NCBI GenBank assembly: GCA_913773825.1
Contig: CAJYHH010000302.1
Span: 1 to 6,350 of the forward strand
From: Candidatus Sericytochromatia bacterium
Lineage (GTDB): Bacteria > Cyanobacteriota > Sericytochromatia > UBA7694
Reading direction: 5' to 3'
Length of the DNA: 6,350 nucleotides
This document shows, piece by piece, positions 1 through 4,461 of this stretch. The notes beneath the pieces are model-generated. The model saw only the letters and a program-made list of their open reading frames with translations, ran no database searches and had not been told where the DNA came from. The position numbers and the translations under genes were made by a program. Within the stretch, counting starts at the first letter, position 1. Every line of letters starts with the position of its first letter.

Positions 1-1
1 T

Positions 2-43
2 CACATTGAAGTACAGGTGTTTGGTGATACACATGGCAACTAT
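2..43 (+). pseudogene. Biotin carboxylase domain fragment (acyl-CoA carboxylase alpha subunit), truncated
   Basis: Read from base 2, the plus strand gives HIEVQVFGDTHGN followed by Tyr-Ala. This is the conserved block of biotin carboxylase domains (acetyl-, propionyl- and methylcrotonyl-CoA carboxylase alpha subunits) that normally continues into a ...ERDCSxQRRHQK segment. Here that continuation is missing: after about base 43 the frame reads unrelated residues and meets a TAG at 68-70. The match is short (13 to 15 residues) but specific, and the sequence switches into a BtuF-like gene in another frame at the same point. Only the downstream edge of the fragment can be seen because the window starts inside it. 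It may be a real gene remnant at a rearrangement or a chimeric contig end. Confidence 0.6.
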
Positions 44-527
44 GCTACCCGTCTGGACGACCCAGGTTAGGGATCTACCTGAAGCTCTGAAGATGATTCA
101 GGATGTAGGTTGGCTAACCGGCAAACAATCTGAAGCTGAAACTTTAGCGGTGAATATTCACTCTGGGTTCTTACAGCTGCAACGCCATGCTAAAGCTTTG
201 CGCTGTGTCTATCTGATTTGGCGCGAACCTTGGATGACGGTTGGGGGAGATACGTTTATTCATGATTTGCTGACGCGTTGTGGCCTTAACAATCTTACGG
301 GTATCGAAAATCGTTATCCGAGTCTTGATGATCAAAGCCTAAAAGATCTAGACCCAGATCTGATTTTACTCTCTTCTGAGCCTTATCCTTTTAAAGCCAA
401 ACATATTCCTGAAATTCAGAAATTATGTCCAAGGGCAAAAATTAAGCTGGTTGATGGAAGTTTTTTTTCCTGGTACGGGAGTCGCCTGAAACAAGCGATA
501 GTGTATTTTCAGCAGCTTGAATTTTGA
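6..527 (+). CDS. BtuF/FecB-like ABC transporter periplasmic substrate-binding protein, C-terminal part only
   Basis: This is the C-terminal half of a periplasmic binding protein of the helical-backbone metal receptor family (BtuF/FecB/TroA-like), which delivers cobalamin, haem, siderophore or metal to an ABC importer in the inner membrane. Family features visible are LPVWTTQVRDLPEALKMI at residues 15-32, then WREPWMTVGGDTFIHDLL, the stretch DPDLILLSSEPYPF, and LVDGSFFSWYGSR near the end, where the family often has a closely similar tail. Full members are about 250-300 residues with a signal peptide; both the signal and the first lobe are absent here. The homology starts near base 45. The residues before it (from a TTG at base 6) do not look like this family, because those bases belong to a biotin carboxylase fragment in another frame. 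The stretch is therefore truncated or disrupted rather than an intact gene with this start. The ligand cannot be told from this part. The stop lies 123 nt before rpmE2, with no clear terminator between. Confidence 0.8.
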   Translation: MKYRCLVIHMATMLPVWTTQVRDLPEALKMIQDVGWLTGKQSEAETLAVNIHSGFLQLQRHAKALRCVYLIWREPWMTVGGDTFIHDLLTRCGLNNLTGIENRYPSLDDQSLKDLDPDLILLSSEPYPFKAKHIPEIQKLCPRAKIKLVDGSFFSWYGSRLKQAIVYFQQLEF

Positions 528-599
528 TCTGGATTATGATTTTAGCGCGATTGAAGTTAAGAAAAGACTAACCTATGATCACCAAAATTTGTTTTGCTG

Positions 600-608
600 T
601 GCTACACT
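600..608 (+). promoter_or_regulatory. Candidate extended -10 promoter for rpmE2
   Basis: TGcTACACT fits an extended -10 element (TGn followed by a hexamer with four of six consensus bases). It would start transcription about 35 nt before the rpmE2 ATG. No convincing -35 hexamer is seen at 16-18 nt spacing. I looked for a Zur-type AT-rich palindrome, which often controls rpmE2, between 528 and 650 and did not find one. Confidence 0.35.
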
Positions 609-650
609 GATCGTCACTGTGAATTTTTCGATTGTATGGGATTTCAACTC

Positions 651-902
651 ATGAAAAAAGATATTCATCCTGATTATCGTCCCGTCGTGTTTAAAGACAT
701 TTCGACGGACTTTTCGATCCTGACCAAATCTACGGTCAAGACTAACGAAACGGTTACCTGGGAAGATGGCAACGAGTACCCCCTGATGAAGGTGGAAATC
801 TCCAGCGCTTCTCATCCCTTCTTCACCGGCACTCAGAAGATCGTCGATACCGAAGGTCGTGTTGAGCGCTTCCGCAAGAAGTACGCCAAAAAAGAAGACT
901 AA
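651..902 (+). CDS. rpmE2: 50S ribosomal protein L31 type B
   Basis: This 83-residue protein is a type-B bacterial ribosomal protein L31, which sits on the large subunit and helps bridge the two subunits. It begins MKKDIHPDYRPVVFKD and carries the hallmark SSASHPFFTGTQKIVDTEGRVERFRKKY. The cysteines that bind zinc in the type-A form (CxxC near residue 16 and a later pair) are absent; the protein has no cysteine at all, so it should work without zinc. In many bacteria this paralogue replaces zinc-bound L31 under zinc limitation, but no Zur site is visible here. The reading frame is open for 19 codons further upstream, to base 594. I chose the ATG at 651 because family members start with MK(K/x)DIHP, and a weak GGGA lies about 9 nt before it. 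The gene appears monocistronic, with two hairpins behind it. Confidence 0.96.
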   Translation: MKKDIHPDYRPVVFKDISTDFSILTKSTVKTNETVTWEDGNEYPLMKVEISSASHPFFTGTQKIVDTEGRVERFRKKYAKKED

Positions 903-910
903 TTTCAGTC

Positions 911-930
911 TTGTCTGCACTCGCAGACAA
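911..930 (+). other. Perfect 8-bp hairpin directly after rpmE2
   Basis: TTGTCTGC, a four-base loop and GCAGACAA form a perfect 8-bp stem, starting 8 nt after the rpmE2 stop. No T-run follows, so it is not a rho-independent terminator by itself. It stands immediately in front of the true terminator and may protect the mRNA 3' end or slow the polymerase; that role is inferred. Confidence 0.6.
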
Positions 931-934
931 CTTG

Positions 935-959
935 AAGCCCGGCATTTGCCGGGCTTTTT
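935..959 (+). terminator. Rho-independent terminator of rpmE2
   Basis: AAGCCCGGC, an ATTT loop and GCCGGGCTT make a GC-rich 9-bp stem that runs into TTTTT. It lies 32 nt after the rpmE2 stop on the plus strand. The reverse direction has only a short A-derived T-run, so it is mainly a plus-strand terminator. Confidence 0.9.
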
Positions 960-1236
960 GCATTTTAAAGGCTGTATGGGCTATTAGCTGGTTGCGTGTA
1001 GCCAGTAGCTAAGATAAATTATTTTCATTTGCCTATCTGGAGTTTAAAGTTAAGGCCGCAGCGCGATGAATTGCGGGAGTAAAGGCCCTTTGAGGGAGTT
1101 ATAAGCTTTTAAAGGCCGAGAAGGGCAATTCTGAGCTCTCCTAACGTATAAGAGACCCATACGCTAACTCTACGAGTATCAGTGAACTGTTCAGTTCAGC
1201 TTGAAAGTGAACTTTAAATATCCATAAGCAAAATGG
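960..1236. other. Gene-free stretch between rpmE2 and the tRNA operon
   Basis: I see no supported coding or RNA gene here. It contains several near-copies of a TTTAAAGGC/TAAAGGCC element (about 963, 1048, 1079 and 1107) and an imperfect hairpin at about 974-1010 (TTAGC and TGG pairing with CCA and GCTAA around a bulge). The rest is AT-rich without a clear promoter. A small RNA ending at the strong hairpin at 1245-1280 is possible, but nothing in the sequence demands it. Confidence 0.5.
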
Positions 1237-1280
1237 CAAAAAAGTTAAAACCCCCGCTGAGTTAACAGCGGGGGTTTTAA
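1237..1280 (-). terminator. Strong terminator of the tRNA-Ser/tRNA-Arg operon, probably bidirectional
   Basis: A perfect 15-bp stem (TTAAAACCCCCGCTG at 1245-1259 with its complement at 1266-1280) closes a six-base loop. Read on the minus strand it ends in TTTT, AAC and then a run of six T, a strong terminator only 4 nt after the last base of tRNA-Arg. On the plus strand the stem also ends in TTTT, so it could stop transcription from the left as well. Confidence 0.9.
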
Positions 1281-1284
1281 AAGG

Positions 1285-1357
1285 CGCGCCCGGCAGGAGT
1301 CGAACCTACAACCAACTGGTTCGTAGCCAGCTACTCTATCCATTGAGCTACGGGCGC
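1285..1357 (-). tRNA. tRNA-Arg (anticodon ACG)
   Basis: The minus strand folds into a complete 73-nt cloverleaf. The acceptor pairs GCGCCCG with CGGGCGC, the D stem pairs GCTC with GAGT (one G-U), the anticodon stem pairs GCTGG with CCAGT around the loop CTACGAA, and the T arm reads GTAGG-TTCGACT-CCTGC. The anticodon ACG (modified to ICG) reads CGU, CGC and CGA arginine codons. The discriminator is G and the next bases are CCT, so the CCA end is not encoded and must be added by tRNA nucleotidyltransferase. It is the second gene of a two-tRNA transcript, 6 nt after tRNA-Ser, and the terminator follows almost at once. Confidence 0.96.
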
Positions 1358-1363
1358 ATCTAG

Positions 1364-1454
1364 CGGAGGGAGAGGGATTCGAACCCTCGGTACCGGTTTA
1401 AACCGGTACGTCTCTTTAGCAAAGAGGTGCTTTCAGCCACTCAGCCATCCCTCC
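1364..1454 (-). tRNA. tRNA-Ser (anticodon GCU)
   Basis: The minus strand gives a 91-nt class II tRNA. The acceptor pairs GGAGGGA with TCCCTCC, the anticodon loop is TTGCTAA with anticodon GCU (AGC and AGU codons), and the T arm is GAGGG-TTCGAAT-CCCTC. The long variable arm typical of serine tRNAs is built on a perfect 20-nt palindrome at 1390-1409 (GTACCGG arms around TTTAAA). The outermost anticodon-stem position appears to be a C-A mismatch, leaving four good pairs. The discriminator G is followed by CTA, so CCA is not encoded. It is the first gene of the operon; the order Ser(GCU)-Arg(ACG) is the same as in the E. coli serV-argV locus. Confidence 0.95.
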
Positions 1455-1488
1455 TAAGCTTCAGAGCTTTGAAGAACGATGCAAAAGC

Positions 1489-1517
1489 AGTATAGCCCGG
1501 ACCACCTTCAGCAGCAA
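1489..1517 (-). promoter_or_regulatory. Sigma-70 promoter of the tRNA operon
   Basis: On the minus strand TTGCTG (1512-1517) and TATACT (1489-1494) are separated by exactly 17 nt. This is a near-consensus sigma-70 promoter, expected to start transcription near 1482, about 28 nt before the 5' end of tRNA-Ser. It lies back to back with the upstream region of the plus-strand CPBP protease gene. Confidence 0.8.
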
Positions 1518-1578
1518 TAGGATTGAGAAAGTGTTTTTTATCTGTTTACGCAAATTGTTTTACCGGCTACTCTGAAGC

Positions 1579-2313
1579 ATGTCTTATCCACTGCCCAAAA
1601 TTGATACAAGCTGGAAACAAGATCTAGCTGAAATGCGTACCAGCATTGACCGAAAGGTTTTAAGCCTAAGTCTGCTGGCGGCTGTGATTCTTTGCCTGCA
1701 ACATTATTTTGCTCAGTATTCTGTTTTAGCAAATTGGCTTAAACCTTTTGTGCCTGATCATCGGCTGGAAATGGCTGGGTCCTTAGCCTGGTGCGGGCTA
1801 ATCGGTGTTCTTTATCTGGGCATCCCCGCCCTTTGGATTAAAATCATTTTTAAACAGCCCCTTTCAGACTATGGCTGGTCTTTAAAAGGTTTGCGCCATC
1901 ACTGGAAACCCTATGCGATCTTTTTTGTGATGATGCTGGGTCCTTTGTTATTTGCCGCGACCACCCCAGCGTTTCAAAACATGTATCCCTTTTTTAAATA
2001 TGTTGCAACAGGCTGGCAGTTTTTTTTAATCTGGCAAATTGCCTATGGTCTGCAATTTATTGCGGTTGAATTTTTCTTTAGAGGGTTTTTACTGTTTGGG
2101 CTTTATGATCGAATTGGGCTTTCAAGTGCGTTTTTAGTCGCCATCCCCTATTGTATGATTCACTTTCCTAAACCTTTGGGTGAATCATTGGGTGCAATTG
2201 CAGCGGGTCTGGTGATGAGCTATCTGGCGCTTAAAAACCGCTCGATCTGGGGTGGGGCCGCTTTACACTGGGCTGTGGCCTTTACAATGGACTTAGCCGC
2301 AATTTGCTTGTAG
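1579..2313 (+). CDS. CPBP-family (CAAX-like/Abi) intramembrane metalloprotease
   Basis: This 244-residue membrane protein has hydrophobic segments at about 27-47, 66-90, 112-130, 146-165 and 183-240. It carries the three polar motifs of the CPBP family (Rce1-like/bacterial Abi proteases). Motif 1 is VEFFFRG (Val163, Glu164, Arg168), motif 2 is YCMIH (Tyr191, His195) and motif 3 starts at His230 (HWAVAFTMD). The family's first motif is usually EExxxR; here the first Glu is Val, so only Glu164 remains. This variant may still be active or may be a non-proteolytic relative. Known members cleave prenylated proteins or act in bacteriocin immunity and maturation; the substrate here is unknown. The ATG follows a weak TGAAG. 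A poor promoter candidate (TTGAGA at 1523-1528 with TTTACG at 1545-1550) lies upstream, back to back with the tRNA promoter. It converges with the kinase gene, with 75 nt between the ends. Confidence 0.85.
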   Translation: MSYPLPKIDTSWKQDLAEMRTSIDRKVLSLSLLAAVILCLQHYFAQYSVLANWLKPFVPDHRLEMAGSLAWCGLIGVLYLGIPALWIKIIFKQPLSDYGWSLKGLRHHWKPYAIFFVMMLGPLLFAATTPAFQNMYPFFKYVATGWQFFLIWQIAYGLQFIAVEFFFRGFLLFGLYDRIGLSSAFLVAIPYCMIHFPKPLGESLGAIAAGLVMSYLALKNRSIWGGAALHWAVAFTMDLAAICL

Positions 2314-2370
2314 CGAGTAGCCCATTGCTGCTAGTTAAAAACACAGAGCGACAGGCTATCTGTTACAAGC

Positions 2371-2389
2371 GCGAGCAGAGCTTGCTCGC
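2371..2389. other. Hairpin between the convergent protease and kinase genes
   Basis: GCGAGCA, a five-base loop and TGCTCGC form a perfect 7-bp stem whose last base is the first base (on the plus strand) of the kinase stop codon. There is no T-run right after it on either strand. It could be a weak terminator for either convergent gene or a transcript-end stabiliser. Confidence 0.45.
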
Positions 2390-4410
2390 TAATCTGTCTG
2401 GCCGCTTTCTAAAAGCAGTCTAAAGCCAACCTGGAAAGAGCGAGTCTCTGGGGGCTGGTGCCAGCGTACAAAAGTCTGGCAGCGGTCTGCATCAGCCATC
2501 CAGCTACCGCCGCGTAGGGCTCGGGTTTTGCCTTCTTCTGGGCCTGTGGGCTCAAGTGCATGGCCACCAGGATAAGGCGCAAAATAATCTGAGCACCATT
2601 CCCAGACATTGCCATAAGTATCGTGAAGGCCAAATTGATTGGGCTGACGCATGCCAACTGGGTGAGTGCGGCCCTCTGAATTAGCTGTAAACCAGGCATA
2701 TTCAGGCAGATGAGTGGCATCATTGCCAAAGAAATAGCCCCCAGGCTGGTTGGCACGACAGGCAAATTCCCATTCAGCTTCAGTTGGCAGGCGAAATTTA
2801 CCTTCACGCAGCAGATTTAAGCGCCGTAAAAACTCCTGCACATCATCCCAGCTGACTTGTTCAACCGGTAAGCGCTCATCGCCATTAAAAAACGAGGGGT
2901 TCTGGCCCATGATCATCCGCCACTGGGCCTGCGATACAGGGTAGCGCTGCAGATAATACTGCTTGGTCAAAGTCACTGAATAGCGGCTGGAAGGGTTACC
3001 CATAATAAACGGACGTGGAATCCTAAAGCCTGAACCCTGAGTAAAAGGGGTGATCAGGCTAAACTCCATACCGGTTGAGTTGGTGACGCGATCTGGCAAA
3101 GGTTGTCCAGGATCCAGCAGGGTTTTGGGCTGGAAAATTTCGCTAAAGGTCAGATTTGAGGCGTCACTTTGTTTAACTCGCATCTGAACTTCGACTTTTT
3201 GGCGTCGGGCTTCGGCTGCTGCATGTTCTTGCTCGGGATCGCGGCGGACAGAGCCCGTCATATCCAGCGCGCGCTGAATCAGTTCTTTGGTACGTGACTT
3301 CTGGATATTTAAGAAGGCAGCACCTTCATAAATATCTGTTTCGTCACTTGGGGTTAAAAAGCGATTGGCTAATTTAGGTAAAATCGCAAAGCGAATAAAG
3401 TTTTCATCCGCGTCAGTGTAGGGATTGCTAGCGGCTTTTTTAAGCTGCGGAGGCGGCGGCATCAGGCGACGCCACTCTGCAACCGAAGACGGGCGGTCAT
3501 TCCAGCGGATCTCAAGTCCCTTAAGCAGCCATTCTTCGTCTTCAGGACGCAGCTGGGCACCCCGTTTAGACGGGGACTCAAGTTCTGCATCACCGGTCAG
3601 GCGATCTTGAGGATAAGGCGGAATCTCACCTGTCAGAGCATAAAAGACAGTGGCCGCAACGCCATAGATATCTGTCCAGGGGCCTTGGATGCCATGAGTA
3701 GAATACTGCTCAATCGGGGCAAAACCTGGTGTGAGCAATGAAAAAGTCGCGGTTTGATGCTGAGTTTGCTGGCGAGCAGAGCCAAAGTCAAGCAAAATCG
3801 GCAGCTCTTGCAAGGTCATATAGATATTATCGGGTTTAATATCGCGATGATAGCTATTATGGCTGTGGACTTCTTCTAAGGCATCTAATAGCGCTGTCAT
3901 AATGGGGCGCATTTGTTCAAAGCTAATTTTGCCGCCGTGGCCCTCAAGATAGTCTTTAAGAGTCTGACCTTCGAGGTATTCCATCACAAAATAAGCGGTA
4001 TTGGCCTCTTCAAAAAAGTGCCGAATCCGAATAATATAGGGGCTGCGAAAAGAGCTTAAAAGCTGGGCTTCAGCAATAAACTTACGTTTGCCGCTCTGAA
4101 AGAGTTCGCCTTTGGCACCTGGATAGGGGATCACACTCATGTCTTGAGGATGGCGCGTAGCATATTCAGCCGGAAAATATTCTTTGATGGCGACTTTGAC
4201 TTTTAAACTGCGGTCATAAGCCAGATAAGTAATTCCAAAACTACCGTGGCCTAAAACACGACCAATGACATATTGATGATACAGGCGATAAGGTGGCCGC
4301 AAAAACAAGGGATTATATTCCACCGGCTGGGGGAAGGTGCAACGTGGGCAGTATACGGTGTCCCAGTCGATGACGATAAAGCAGTTAAGACAGTATTTTT
4401 TCTGGTTCAT
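2389..4410 (-). CDS. Zinc-ribbon Ser/Thr protein kinase fused to an FGE-sulfatase (SUMF1-like) domain
   Basis: This 673-residue protein has three parts. Residues 7-24 form a small zinc ribbon (CLNC and CPRC, 10 residues apart). Residues ~47-317 are a full Hanks-type kinase: glycine loop GHGSFG (54-59), Lys76 in VAIK, Glu114 of helix C, HRDIKPDN with catalytic Asp190, DFG at 208-210 and a WTDIYGVAATVFYALTG segment, so it should phosphorylate proteins on Ser/Thr. Residues ~329-400 are a helical linker of unknown role, followed by a charged stretch. Residues ~440-667 have the formylglycine-generating-enzyme fold (LPTEAEWEFACRA, LHDTYGNVWEWCSDYF, LRGGSW, GFRLLL). The active FGE motif has two cysteines five residues apart after RGGS(Y/W). 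Here the first is Ala639 and only Cys644 remains, so formylglycine formation is unlikely; a binding or sensing role fits better. No membrane segment or signal peptide is seen, so the protein is probably cytoplasmic. An in-frame TGA lies 21-23 nt upstream, making the ATG at 4410 the only sensible start. A GAGGTAGG lies unusually far (15 nt) before it. The gene follows the repeat protein by 51 nt on the same strand, probably co-transcribed. Confidence 0.93.
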   Translation of the reverse strand: MNQKKYCLNCFIVIDWDTVYCPRCTFPQPVEYNPLFLRPPYRLYHQYVIGRVLGHGSFGITYLAYDRSLKVKVAIKEYFPAEYATRHPQDMSVIPYPGAKGELFQSGKRKFIAEAQLLSSFRSPYIIRIRHFFEEANTAYFVMEYLEGQTLKDYLEGHGGKISFEQMRPIMTALLDALEEVHSHNSYHRDIKPDNIYMTLQELPILLDFGSARQQTQHQTATFSLLTPGFAPIEQYSTHGIQGPWTDIYGVAATVFYALTGEIPPYPQDRLTGDAELESPSKRGAQLRPEDEEWLLKGLEIRWNDRPSSVAEWRRLMPPPPQLKKAASNPYTDADENFIRFAILPKLANRFLTPSDETDIYEGAAFLNIQKSRTKELIQRALDMTGSVRRDPEQEHAAAEARRQKVEVQMRVKQSDASNLTFSEIFQPKTLLDPGQPLPDRVTNSTGMEFSLITPFTQGSGFRIPRPFIMGNPSSRYSVTLTKQYYLQRYPVSQAQWRMIMGQNPSFFNGDERLPVEQVSWDDVQEFLRRLNLLREGKFRLPTEAEWEFACRANQPGGYFFGNDATHLPEYAWFTANSEGRTHPVGMRQPNQFGLHDTYGNVWEWCSDYFAPYPGGHALEPTGPEEGKTRALRGGSWMADADRCQTFVRWHQPPETRSFQVGFRLLLESGQTD

Positions 4411-4428
4411 GTGTCGGGTTTTAGGCCT

Positions 4429-4448
4429 ACCTCAAGGGTGAGTGAGGT
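4429..4448 (-). promoter_or_regulatory. Hairpin in the leader of the kinase gene
   Basis: In the 51-nt gap before the kinase, ACCTCA and TGAGGT pair as a 6-bp stem around an eight-base loop. Its 3' arm contains most of the only Shine-Dalgarno-like purine run (GAGGTAGG) in the gap. It could lower kinase translation relative to the upstream gene; this is inferred from the base pairing only. Confidence 0.3.
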
Positions 4449-4461
4449 GAAAAAAGTCTCT

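Noticed and set aside
594..650. Nineteen extra N-terminal codons for rpmE2.
   Set aside because: L31 proteins begin at MK(K/x)DIHP, and the candidate promoter overlaps the extra codons.
579..920. Minus-strand open frame opposite rpmE2.
   Set aside because: It is an antisense shadow of a well-recognised ribosomal gene and has no family resemblance.
960..1236. CRISPR-like or tandem array from the repeated TAAAGGCC element.
   Set aside because: The copies are short, unevenly spaced and differ in their flanks, with no constant repeat and spacer lengths.
2409..2560. Possible diversity-generating retroelement target, since FGE/C-type-lectin ends fused to kinases are known targets.
   Set aside because: The C-terminal region lacks the Asn/Ser/Tyr-rich adenine-substitution pattern of a variable repeat, and no template repeat or reverse transcriptase is in the window.
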